This document shows, piece after piece, positions 8,530 to 16,099 of a stretch of 50,839 bases of DNA. Both the position numbers and the translations under genes were made by a program. This DNA comes from an uncultured Lachnospiraceae bacterium. GTDB lineage: Bacteria; Bacillota; Clostridia; Lachnospirales; Lachnospiraceae. Position 1 is the first letter of the stretch. Each line of letters opens with the position of its first letter. Below the pieces are notes generated by a model, which ran no database searches, was not told where the DNA came from, and worked only from the letters and a program-made list of their open reading frames with translations. Location: NCBI GenBank assembly GCA_910578795.1, contig CAJTSD010000025.1:1-50839 (forward strand), written 5' to 3'.

Positions 8530-9330
8530 TTACCCTTTCATACGAACAATCCAGTACATCCCTTTATGCATCCAATGCCCTGCCAGCAGCCTCATATACG
8601 CCCCATAAAACTTTTTCTCCTTAAAAAAATTCAGCCGCGCCTTCTGCGCGGTCAAATCTGCCTGTGCTGCCTCTTTAGAGTAGGTTCTGCTTATGCTGTT
8701 ATCCCGCCTGCGGTAATAATACAGTTTTTGGGTTGTAATTGCTATGGTTTCGGCGATATCGGCAAATAAATGGCTTGTATAAATATCCTCATGATTTTTC
8801 CCTTCCGGAAAAATCTTGCAGTTCCTAAACTCCTCAAAAATCCGGCGGTTATAGAGCTTATTCCATGCTACCGTTTCGATTGATTTGCGCTTCCCGTGCC
8901 ATTCCCTTAACATTTTTTTTGAGCTTAATTTACAGACTGCATCGGCTCCCGTTCCCAGTTCATCCGGTATGCGCGTGTAAGCACAGACCGCAATCTGCGC
9001 ATTATGTTCCTTTATCAGCCTGTAAAGACCTTCTATATAAGTACTATATACGGTATCGTCTGCGTCAACAAAAGCGATGTATTTGCCATTTGACACCTCA
9101 TACCCTTTATTTCTCGCCGCTGATAAGCCTTGATTTCCCTGATGAATCACCCTTATGCGGCTATCCCTGATTGCATAACCATCACATATCTCCCCACTGC
9201 CATCCGTAGATCCGTCATCCACAAGAATGATTTCCAGCCTTTGGTAGGTTTGTGCTAAAATCGAGTCAATGCATTCGCACAAATATGCGCTTACATTATA
9301 AACAGGCACAATGACACTGATTAAATCCAC
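8530..9330 (-). CDS. Glycosyltransferase family 2
   Basis: A GT-A fold enzyme that moves a sugar from a nucleotide-sugar to an acceptor, probably a cell-surface glycan or lipid, at the inner face of the membrane. It starts ISVIVPVYNVSAYL, with the nucleotide-binding VDDGSTDGSG (about residues 37-46) and the metal-binding DAD motif in AFVDADD. The C-terminus is basic and has no clear membrane helix. The start is GTG at 9330, inside the end of the upstream GT4 gene (10-bp overlap), so the two are translationally coupled. Length 266 is at the short end for such enzymes. Confidence 0.92.
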   Translation of the reverse strand: MDLISVIVPVYNVSAYLCECIDSILAQTYQRLEIILVDDGSTDGSGEICDGYAIRDSRIRVIHQGNQGLSAARNKGYEVSNGKYIAFVDADDTVYSTYIEGLYRLIKEHNAQIAVCAYTRIPDELGTGADAVCKLSSKKMLREWHGKRKSIETVAWNKLYNRRIFEEFRNCKIFPEGKNHEDIYTSHLFADIAETIAITTQKLYYYRRRDNSISRTYSKEAAQADLTAQKARLNFFKEKKFYGAYMRLLAGHWMHKGMYWIVRMKG

Positions 9331-10472
9331 TTCTCAACAACCTCCCCCATCCGTTCCCAGGAAAACCGGTACGCCTCAGCTGCTATGTTTTGCGCAAATT
9401 CTGTCTCCTTATCCTCCGCAAAATACCGTATCACGGCATCCGCAAGCGCATCCGCGTCCTGCGGCGGCACAATATAACCGGTCCTGTTGTCGCTCACGAC
9501 ATCCGGCAGACCGCCCACGTTTGTGGCAACAACCGGTTTCCCAAATCCATACGCAATTTGGACAATCCCACTCTGTGTAGCGCTTTCGTAGGGAAGGACA
9601 GCCATATCACATGCGGCAAAATATTTTTCCACCTCACAGTCCGGTGTGTATCCGTCATATATGGCAATCGCCTGCTCCAGCTTCTTTCCAAGCATCGTAT
9701 CAGACACCGCCAGCGCCTTTATCTGATCCTTATACCGCTCCTTATCCTCCGCGCTGCCAAACTCCCCGACGATTAAAAGCCTTACGTTTCCTATACATTC
9801 CTTAATCCTTGGCATGGCATTGATTAAATGCTTTAATCCTTTATACGGACGCACAAAGCCAAAAAACAAAAGCACCTTTTCATCGGACTCCAGTCCCAGC
9901 CTTTCCCTTGCCTGTGCCTTTGTCATATGCGCAAAACAAAATGCATTATAGGACGGATGCGGCGTAATTTGGCAGTCCGGATTTGACATAATCTGCTTTA
10001 ATTCCGCTTCCTCCTCCCTAGCGTGCACGATAAAATGCGTTCCGTTTTTCAGCGTAAGCTTCGTTAATTTCTTGTCAAGCGGAAACCGCTCATGTGGGAA
10101 CACATTGTGACACACAAACGTCAGGTTCTGCTTTCCCATAAACTTTGCAAGCAAAAAATAACATGGTGCAAAGTACGGATGCCACCACTGTATGATGACC
10201 ATATCCGGTTTTTGCCGCTTAATATATCTTGCCGTCCGGATAATGTTAAACGGATTCGCTGTATGAATCATAAAATTTGTATCTTCAATCTGAAAGCGGT
10301 CATTTTCATAATCCCGCTGCTCTTTCTTAAACAAAACTTTAGGGTACTGCATTTTATAGGAAATCATTTCCACGTCATATTTTCGGGACAGCTCACGGTA
10401 CATTAATCCCGTATAATGTGAAATTCCGCCCCTGTACGGATACACAGGTCCGATTAATACGATTTTTTTCAT
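9321..10472 (-). CDS. Glycosyltransferase family 4 (GT-B)
   Basis: A retaining GT-B glycosyltransferase. The N-terminus KKIVLIGPVYPYRGGISHYT has the acceptor-side glycine loop, and the C-terminal half has FFGFVRPYKGLKHLI and the donor-binding EX7E-like region (CDMAVLPYESATQSGI, then GFGKPVVATNVGG). I set the start at ATG 10472 (MKKIVL), which overlaps the hydrolase stop as ATGA; the earlier in-frame GTG-type start lies inside the hydrolase gene. It forms a tight operon with the hydrolase upstream and the GT2 downstream. The substrate is unknown; the trio could build or remodel a glycolipid. Confidence 0.92.
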   Translation of the reverse strand: MKKIVLIGPVYPYRGGISHYTGLMYRELSRKYDVEMISYKMQYPKVLFKKEQRDYENDRFQIEDTNFMIHTANPFNIIRTARYIKRQKPDMVIIQWWHPYFAPCYFLLAKFMGKQNLTFVCHNVFPHERFPLDKKLTKLTLKNGTHFIVHAREEEAELKQIMSNPDCQITPHPSYNAFCFAHMTKAQARERLGLESDEKVLLFFGFVRPYKGLKHLINAMPRIKECIGNVRLLIVGEFGSAEDKERYKDQIKALAVSDTMLGKKLEQAIAIYDGYTPDCEVEKYFAACDMAVLPYESATQSGIVQIAYGFGKPVVATNVGGLPDVVSDNRTGYIVPPQDADALADAVIRYFAEDKETEFAQNIAAEAYRFSWERMGEVVEKWI

Positions 10473-11398
10473 AAGTGATTCTCCAGCCACCGCAGTATGT
10501 CGCTATATACCTGTTCCCTGTCCAGCTCGTTTAAAATTTCATGCCGGTCGTCAGGGTAAAGCTTCATACTGACATCGTTAATTCCTTTCTTTTTATATTC
10601 ACGGCATATTTCGTTCACCGCTTTTCCATAATCGCCCACAGGATCCATGCCGCCAGCCAAAAACAGGAGGGGGAGCTCACGCGGGATATTTTCAATATTT
10701 TGATCCTTTTGTATAAAGGAAAGCACCTCAAACAGCGTCCGGTACCCATTCACCGTAAATTGAAAACGGCAGTACTTATTTTCACGGTATTGGTCTACGA
10801 TTGCCTCGTCCCTTGTAATCCAGTCACTTTCCGTACGCGGATTTTGAATTCGCTCCAAATAATTGTGAAAGGCACACTGTTCTATCAGCCTGGAATGATA
10901 CCGGTCGCCCTTTGCAAGCCTGACAAGCGCAGACAGCGCTTTCCCTGCAGCAAGGGTAAAGACACTCTTGCTGCCTGTTCCAATGATGACTGCCCCTGTA
11001 AGCTCATTTCCGTACGTCATAATGTAACGTCTTGCCATAAAAGAACCCATACTGTGTCCCAGCAGAAAATAAGGCACGGAATCATCATAATGTTTTTTTG
11101 CATAGCGTGTAACGCGGTGCAAATCGGACACAACCGTCGCACTCATGTTCTTCCGGCAAAAATATCCGAAATCCTCGTCCCTTCCAGCCGTAAGTCCGTG
11201 TCCAAGGTGGTCATTTCCAATCACAGCAAATCCATTGTCATTCAGATAATGGGCAAATTCATCATAACGCTCTATCATTTCTATCATACCATGTGATATC
11301 TGTACCACACCACGCACTTCTTTATCCGGTTTCCAGAACACCACATGCAATCTATGGATTCCGTCTCTTGAAGGTAGCTTCAATTCTATTTTTGCCAT
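10469..11398 (-). CDS. Alpha/beta hydrolase, monoacylglycerol-lipase-like (Hydrolase_4 / serine aminopeptidase S33)
   Basis: Predicted serine esterase or lipase. The catalytic triad can be read: nucleophile in LLGHSMGSFMAR, Asp in GGMDPVGDYG, His in PDDRHEILNE. The oxyanion region is ISHGMIE. Length about 309 is normal. The start is put at ATG 11398 (MAKIEL), with GGGGAAGGCAGG upstream, rather than seven codons earlier where no ribosome binding site is seen. It has no signal peptide, so it acts in the cytoplasm, perhaps on lipids handled by the two glycosyltransferases it is coupled to. It is the first gene of the operon. Confidence 0.9.
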   Translation of the reverse strand: MAKIELKLPSRDGIHRLHVVFWKPDKEVRGVVQISHGMIEMIERYDEFAHYLNDNGFAVIGNDHLGHGLTAGRDEDFGYFCRKNMSATVVSDLHRVTRYAKKHYDDSVPYFLLGHSMGSFMARRYIMTYGNELTGAVIIGTGSKSVFTLAAGKALSALVRLAKGDRYHSRLIEQCAFHNYLERIQNPRTESDWITRDEAIVDQYRENKYCRFQFTVNGYRTLFEVLSFIQKDQNIENIPRELPLLFLAGGMDPVGDYGKAVNEICREYKKKGINDVSMKLYPDDRHEILNELDREQVYSDILRWLENHL

Positions 11399-11489
11399 AT
11401 CCTGCCTTCCCCTTTTCATTTTTTGATATACTCTATTAAGTATTTCAATTTACTTCCGATATTATTATTGTAAACCCCTAACCCCTTTA

Positions 11490-11523
11490 GAAAAAGGGAG
11501 CAGTCCCACCTACTCCCTTTTTC
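11490..11523 (-). terminator. Rho-independent terminator-like hairpin
   Basis: An 11-bp perfect stem (GAAAAAGGGAG / CTCCCTTTTTC) with a 12-base loop. Read on the minus strand it ends in a T-run and would end transcripts from the small gene at 11628-11843 and any RNA upstream of it, before the hydrolase operon. Confidence 0.65.
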
Positions 11524-11627
11524 AAAGCTTTAATTCACACACTTTTTAACTATTTAATTTTCATTTGCCGCAGCTATTTTGAGAATTTCCTCATAAACCT
11601 ATGCGTCTTTGCGTAATTGCATCGCTG

Positions 11628-11843
11628 TTACATTTTCGAAATCATTACAACAGAAAGATCATATTCCTCAAGGAATTCGTCAATGTCCCTCTCGTCATTA
11701 ATTTCCATAGCTGCCTCAAATACTCCCGTTTCAGGATCAAGAAAGCCTCCTACCATCTCTCCTGTAGTTTGGTTTTTTCTAATCATCGGTTTTTTGTTTG
11801 CTACATTAATTCTTTTCGATACTTCTTTTTTTGCTACTAACAT
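11628..11843 (-). CDS. Small hypothetical protein, 71 aa, possibly with a frameshifted tail
   Basis: A basic N-terminus (MLVAKKEVSKRINVANKK) is followed by an acidic C-terminus (ERDIDEFLEEYDLS). GAAAGGGG stands about ten bases upstream of ATG. I do not recognise the family. Past the stop, a shifted frame continues as NVTAMQLRKDA, then a TAG, then VYEEILKIAAANEN before TAA near 11560, which reads like a natural helical tail of the same protein. That would make the gene frameshifted and nonsense-mutated. It lies downstream of the structured-RNA candidate on the same strand. Confidence 0.5.
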   Translation of the reverse strand: MLVAKKEVSKRINVANKKPMIRKNQTTGEMVGGFLDPETGVFEAAMEINDERDIDEFLEEYDLSVVMISKM

Positions 11844-11975
11844 TCTTGTTGATCCCCTTTCAACCCTTCTTCAGTTTGTCTCCTTATCGGTGATTTTATC
11901 TCTCTCCTGTTTCGAAGTCAGCATAACCTGCGCTTGGTCTGCTGTGTATATGAGATTAAAAAAACCTTCTCTTTT

Positions 11976-12260
11976 TTCAAAGTGCGTATATAAAATTAAA
12001 GCTTTCCACGGCTGGCAAATCCCTTTATCGCCGTGTTTTATATGATCAGCCCCTCTGTATAGTCACCTTCTCCCTTGTGGCAATACACGCGGAACTAAAT
12101 CATCCCTGTAACCGACAGTTTTCCCGTTCCTGTTCCCTGCGTTCCAGTAACGTTTTTCCTGCCACTTCCCCAAAATATGTTACGGTTCACTCGAATCCGG
12201 TAACTAAAATTCTCCTGTCTCAGGCGCATATTTCATCCGTGCCCAAGACACTTTATGTAA
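11976..12260 (-). ncRNA. Candidate structured RNA (no known family recognised)
   Basis: In the gene-free stretch 11844-12513, the minus strand between about 12250 and 12007 can form several stems. These are a 10-bp hairpin 12241-12250 with 12216-12225, including two G-U pairs; a hairpin 12197-12204 with 12179-12185 with one bulge; a long-range stem 12160-12165 with 12077-12082 enclosing 12141-12145 with 12091-12095 and a small hairpin at 12106-12118; and a hairpin 12030-12035 with 12007-12012. The two wobble pairs become C-A mismatches if the plus strand is transcribed, which supports the minus strand. It could be a riboswitch, a ribozyme fragment or a mobile-element RNA. I could not match it to cobalamin, c-di-GMP, T-box, RNase P or tmRNA. 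Confidence 0.4.
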
Positions 12261-12513
12261 ATACTATCATATGTATTTTTATAATGCAATGGTTATTTGT
12301 CGAAAAAATAATTTTTTTCAAACTTTTTATGTAAACCATATCTCTGCTATTATTTTACCACATTTTTTCTTTTTGAAAAGTATATTTTTATTTTTTCTCC
12401 GAATTTTTTATTTTTTATATACAAAATTTGTTGTTTTATGATATGATAAGGTTGATATTTTTATTAGGAATTCAAAATACAGTTATACTCAAAAACGATA
12501 TATGGAGGTAAAT
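12261..12513. other. Very AT-rich leader before the HD-GYP gene
   Basis: No coding frame is seen. The stretch is rich in T-runs. TATGATATGATAAGG near 12437-12451 offers a possible -10 element for the HD-GYP gene, but no clear -35 is paired with it. GGAGGTAAAT precedes the chosen start at 12514. Confidence 0.4.
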
Positions 12514-13566
12514 ATGTATAATTTGTCAACTCAATCCTTAAAGCCGGGAATGATAACTTATGAGGATATCTACGCTCCCTCAAGAGAACTGATTTTAAAA
12601 GCCAATACACATCTTACACAGGAAAACATACAGACTTTATGCGAATACAATTTTGACGAAATAACGCTCGCTGAGCCGGCTGAAGTCGATATGCCGCGAT
12701 ATGAGCATCTTCATCAACATCCACATTTTGAAAAATTTAATGCAATGTACACATTATCTCTTACAACCTTCAATAAACTAATCCGCACTCTTGATACAGG
12801 AATCGACTTAAATACATCGAAGCTTTTATCTTTACGTGACGAAATGATGAATACGGTCATGAATGGCGAACAGCTTCTCGACTATCTTTACAATATGATG
12901 CCTGATGAAAATGAAATTACATATAACCACTGCTTTAACTGTGGTTTAATTTGCTATATTTTTGGCACTTGGATTGGTCTTGGCGAAGAAGATTTGGACA
13001 ATCTTACCATTGCAGGTTTTTTGTTTGACATAGGGAAAACAAAGATTTCCGATGAACTCCTATGGAAGCCTGACAAGCTCACACCGGAAGAGTTTTTACA
13101 GATGCAGCATCATATCCATTTAGGGTATGATCTGTTGAAAAACAGAAACTTTCCGCCTCATACAGTGAGTGTGATGATTATGCACCACGAACGGTGTGAC
13201 GGCAGCGGCTATCCCGCGCGAATCAAGGAGGACCGTATTGACCCGTTTGCACTGATTGCAGCAATTGCCGACACTTATGAGGCAATGACACATCCACGGT
13301 CACACCGTGTAGCGCTAACGCCGTTTCAGGCGATACGTGTCTTTGAGGAACAGGGGCTGGAAGTAAAATACGGCAAAAATATCAAACCGCTCTTAACACG
13401 CATTGCAAACATGTATTTGGACAGGCGCGTGTGTGTTACGGGAAATGTAGAAGGGCGCATTATCGAAATCCATGAAGACGCACTTTCACGCCCCACTGTG
13501 TTTGCAAGCAACGTGGAATTCGATCTTCGGACAAGACAGGGAGCCGAAATCGTCCGCATGCTTTAA
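12514..13566 (+). CDS. HD-GYP domain protein with degenerate HD pair
   Basis: HD-GYP proteins are metal-dependent phosphodiesterases that hydrolyse cyclic di-GMP. This one is 350 residues with a DUF3391-like N-terminus (LKPGMITYEDIYAP). Residues 224-233 keep the signature HHERCDGSGYP, and IAAIADTYEAM is also present. The HD dyad expected in HDIGK is FDIGK here (Phe171-Asp172), so a metal ligand is missing. It may be a c-di-GMP sensor or an impaired enzyme. The start at 12514 is chosen over 12502 because GGAGG lies between the two ATGs. It converges on the lipoprotein gene across a shared terminator. Confidence 0.88.
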   Translation: MYNLSTQSLKPGMITYEDIYAPSRELILKANTHLTQENIQTLCEYNFDEITLAEPAEVDMPRYEHLHQHPHFEKFNAMYTLSLTTFNKLIRTLDTGIDLNTSKLLSLRDEMMNTVMNGEQLLDYLYNMMPDENEITYNHCFNCGLICYIFGTWIGLGEEDLDNLTIAGFLFDIGKTKISDELLWKPDKLTPEEFLQMQHHIHLGYDLLKNRNFPPHTVSVMIMHHERCDGSGYPARIKEDRIDPFALIAAIADTYEAMTHPRSHRVALTPFQAIRVFEEQGLEVKYGKNIKPLLTRIANMYLDRRVCVTGNVEGRIIEIHEDALSRPTVFASNVEFDLRTRQGAEIVRML

Positions 13567-13582
13567 TTCAGTTTTTTTCAAC

Positions 13583-13609
13583 AAAAAAACGCCATTTGGC
13601 GTTTTTTAT
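13583..13609. terminator. Bidirectional terminator
   Basis: AAAAAACGCCA / TGGCGTTTTTT forms an 11-bp stem with a two-base loop. A-run and T-run flanks let it work for both the HD-GYP gene (plus) and the lipoprotein gene (minus); the latter stops at 13606, inside the hairpin. Confidence 0.85.
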
Positions 13610-14022
13610 TTTTCACTTTCTTCAAAGATATCTGCAATATTTCGTTTGATTTCCTCTGCGGAAAGTCCTTTTGCACTTTCCAGAAATTCCTCAACCGTTT
13701 CTTTTGCGGCTTTTAACTGTTCCTCATCAAATTCGTAATCATTAATATAACTTTGTATGGATTCGTTTATGCTTTCCTGCTCCTCCTCGCTGATTCCCAA
13801 AGTTGTTGCTAAATCATCACTCTTGATAAATGCCTGCACCTCACTTGCAAGTGCACTTTTCAAGTCATCGCTTACCTGTTTTTTTGTCTTTGCAATCGTA
13901 TCGCTCACCGACTCGCTTATTTTATCGCCTACGTTGTCAATTGTTACATCCCCCTGACATCCTGTAAGCATCATAACAGACAGCATCAGTGCCGCTGCTG
14001 ACTTTATTGCTCCCTTATACAT
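13606..14022 (-). CDS. Small secreted lipoprotein of unknown function
   Basis: 138 residues with a lipoprotein signal: basic start (MYKGAIKSAAALM), hydrophobic core and lipobox LTGC with the acylated Cys at about residue 22. The mature part is acidic and helical, with long amphipathic stretches (DKISESVSDTIAKTKKQVSDD). The start at 14022 is supported by GAGGGG upstream. No family is recognised. It follows the PilZN-like gene by 16 bp, so the two are probably co-transcribed from the promoter at 14545-14574. Confidence 0.82.
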   Translation of the reverse strand: MYKGAIKSAAALMLSVMMLTGCQGDVTIDNVGDKISESVSDTIAKTKKQVSDDLKSALASEVQAFIKSDDLATTLGISEEEQESINESIQSYINDYEFDEEQLKAAKETVEEFLESAKGLSAEEIKRNIADIFEESEK

Positions 14023-14038
14023 AGTTCCCCTCTTCCCC

Positions 14039-14446
14039 TTAACTTTGTTTCGCCTGTTCGCCCTCCGCTTCATCGGCTGCCACCCTATTGACAACCGGCT
14101 CCTTCTTTTTCTTCTGCGTCGTGACAGGCTTATCGGGCCATGCCATCGCTTTTACGCCCGGTGTTGTTGTTTTGATTCTTAAATAGCTTTTCCCATCTTC
14201 CACAAATCTTATAATGGAAATATTTTTCCATGCATAAAATTCAAACGGGGCAAACTCAATCTTCAATTCCTTGAGCATGCCCTTTGCCTCAAAATTTACC
14301 AGCTTTTCATCTACTCTTACCGGCATGCAGTAAATATACTTATTATCCGTGGTATGAATCACTGTAGTTTCAAACACTGCGGATTTATTTTCTTTGCTTA
14401 CTTTAATTGTTGCCATTGATGGTACAGGGATATCTTCTACGTTCAT
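14039..14446 (-). CDS. YcgR-N/PilZN-like small protein
   Basis: A 135-residue cytoplasmic protein. Residues about 5-100 (VPSMATIKVSKENKSAVFETT, then YCMPVRVDEKLVNF and FYAWKNISIIRF) resemble the N-terminal flagellar-brake domain that precedes PilZ in YcgR-type c-di-GMP receptors. No PilZ domain follows: instead there is a lysine-rich linker (TQKKKKEP) and an acidic end, and the RxxxR motif that binds c-di-GMP is not seen. The start is at 14446 with GAGAGGAAAT upstream. It neighbours the HD-GYP gene, which hints at a shared signalling theme. The domain match is from memory. Confidence 0.65.
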   Translation of the reverse strand: MNVEDIPVPSMATIKVSKENKSAVFETTVIHTTDNKYIYCMPVRVDEKLVNFEAKGMLKELKIEFAPFEFYAWKNISIIRFVEDGKSYLRIKTTTPGVKAMAWPDKPVTTQKKKKEPVVNRVAADEAEGEQAKQS

Positions 14447-14544
14447 ATTTCCTCTCATTCCGCCTTTTTAACGGCTTTTTCACCTTTTTAATACCATTTA
14501 TATTTGCGATTGAAATCATCACTTTACGATTTTTCTCTTATTAT

Positions 14545-14574
14545 AGTATAGTCCGTAAGCGCTTTTGTTGTCAA
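14545..14574 (-). promoter_or_regulatory. Sigma-A promoter for the PilZN-like/lipoprotein pair
   Basis: On the minus strand TTGACA (14574-14569) is followed after 18 bases by TATACT (14550-14545). It lies about 100 bp upstream of the ATG at 14446. Confidence 0.65.
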
Positions 14575-14717
14575 GCATTTGAAGTCCTGTATTGCGTCGG
14601 CAAATTTAAAATTGGGTATTTATTTTTTTATAAGTTTGTAGTACAATGATTTTAAATGTCTATATTGATGCCTGAATGGGCAAACTACATTATAAGAAGT
14701 AAAGGAAAGGTTTTAAC

Positions 14718-16025
14718 ATGGCAAAGGACAAAAAAACAAATGCTGATGAAATTACGGACATTAGCAAAAGCAAGGCAAAGCGCGAGGAGCGCAGAAAGGA
14801 AGTCGCAAAAAGCAAAAGAAACCGCATGATTTCACGTGTTGTCAGTTGTGCGATTCTCGGTTTTATTGCAGGTGTTATTATTGTTTTTGCAGGAAAGCAG
14901 ATTTATTTGGCTGCGATTCGCACGACTGCAAGCACCGACATGAGCGCAGGTCTTACGGCGGACGGTAAAATTGAAAATGTCAATGTTTTGGATGCGCTTA
15001 CTTTAGCGGATTATGAAAATATCCCCATTTCGGACGAAGATGTCAGCACAGACGATCAGGTTCAGAAAGATATTGATAATCTTTTAGCGGATTTTAAAGA
15101 AGTGGACTATGATGTAAGTCTTGAAATTGCTGACGGTGATGAAGTAAGTATTGACTATGTCGGCACAATCGACGGCGTAGAATTTGAAGGCGGAAATAGC
15201 AACAACGCAGGCTACGATCTTACAATCGGATCCGGTTCCTTCATTGATGATTTTGAACAGCAGCTGATTGGTTCTCATCCCGGTGATCAGGTAACCGTTG
15301 AAGTAACGTTTCCCGACGATTACACCGATGCTTCCGTTGCCGGAAAGGATGCTGTCTTTGCTGTTACTGTAAATGGTATTTATAAACTGCCTGCTTTTGA
15401 CGATGCCTTCCTTGAGAAAAACGGGTTACTCACAGAGCAGATTACAAATACCGACGAATACCGTGCATCCATTGCAAAAAATTATTATGAGGACAACCTC
15501 AGAACATTTCTCTCAACTTATATTGTTGAGAATTCCACTGTAAATTCTTATCCAAAGAATTATGTGAAAATTACAAAAGCCACTACAAAGGCAAATGATG
15601 AGGCTATGGCAAACTATTACAGCCAAATGTTTGCATCATCCGGCATGCAGGCTTCCACAAACGTGTGGGATATGACCGGGGATGAAAATGAGTTTGCATA
15701 TGAAAAGTCCCTTTCGGAACGTGCACAGGATACAGTAAAGGAAGCGATGGTATATCAGGCAATCTTTGAAAAAGCGGGATTGACAATTGATATGGAAGCT
15801 GCTAAGGCAGAAATGAACGAATCATCCGGAGATGATACGTATGCTGCCAGCATGGTTGAGAGCTATGGCGAAGGCTATTTGGCACAGAGCGAAATCCATG
15901 AGGTTGTTTTGGATTATCTTGTAGACCGATACAAGGATCCTGACAAGATGCCAAGTGAGGCAGACGAAACAGAAGCCGGAAACGAAACGGAAACGGTTAC
16001 TGAAACAGAAACAAGCGCAGAATAA
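14718..16025 (+). CDS. Membrane-anchored trigger-factor-like FKBP peptidyl-prolyl isomerase
   Basis: A 435-residue protein with a long charged cytoplasmic N-terminus (residues 1-36), one membrane helix (about 37-66), and an extracellular part. Residues about 140-222 form an FKBP domain (GDEVSIDYVGTIDGVEFEGG, then GSGSFIDDFEQQLIGSHPGD) like the PPIase domain of trigger factor. Residues about 235-410 are helical and resemble the trigger-factor C-terminal chaperone arms. The tail is Glu/Thr-rich. It lacks the ribosome-binding N-domain. It probably folds secreted proteins outside the membrane, analogous to PrsA. AAGGAAAGG precedes ATG. Confidence 0.85.
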   Translation: MAKDKKTNADEITDISKSKAKREERRKEVAKSKRNRMISRVVSCAILGFIAGVIIVFAGKQIYLAAIRTTASTDMSAGLTADGKIENVNVLDALTLADYENIPISDEDVSTDDQVQKDIDNLLADFKEVDYDVSLEIADGDEVSIDYVGTIDGVEFEGGNSNNAGYDLTIGSGSFIDDFEQQLIGSHPGDQVTVEVTFPDDYTDASVAGKDAVFAVTVNGIYKLPAFDDAFLEKNGLLTEQITNTDEYRASIAKNYYEDNLRTFLSTYIVENSTVNSYPKNYVKITKATTKANDEAMANYYSQMFASSGMQASTNVWDMTGDENEFAYEKSLSERAQDTVKEAMVYQAIFEKAGLTIDMEAAKAEMNESSGDDTYAASMVESYGEGYLAQSEIHEVVLDYLVDRYKDPDKMPSEADETEAGNETETVTETETSAE

Positions 16026-16041
16026 ACGGAATGCATAAATG

Positions 16042-16079
16042 AAAAACGGAACTATGTACGATTGCATAGTTCCGTTTTT
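16042..16079. terminator. Bidirectional terminator
   Basis: A 15-bp perfect stem (AAAAACGGAACTATG and complement) with an eight-base loop and T-run on the plus side and, by symmetry, on the minus side. It separates the convergent PPIase and LRR genes. Confidence 0.9.
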
Positions 16080-16099
16080 TCATTTGTTCTATTTACCAG

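Noticed and set aside
11871..12290. A long minus-strand reading frame (GADHIKHGDKG, then FNLIYTADQAQVML, ending TGA at 11871)
   Set aside because: It has no start codon, and three in-frame stops interrupt the upstream extension. The stop density is below random, but the stems in the same stretch explain the sequence better as RNA. No protein family is recognised.
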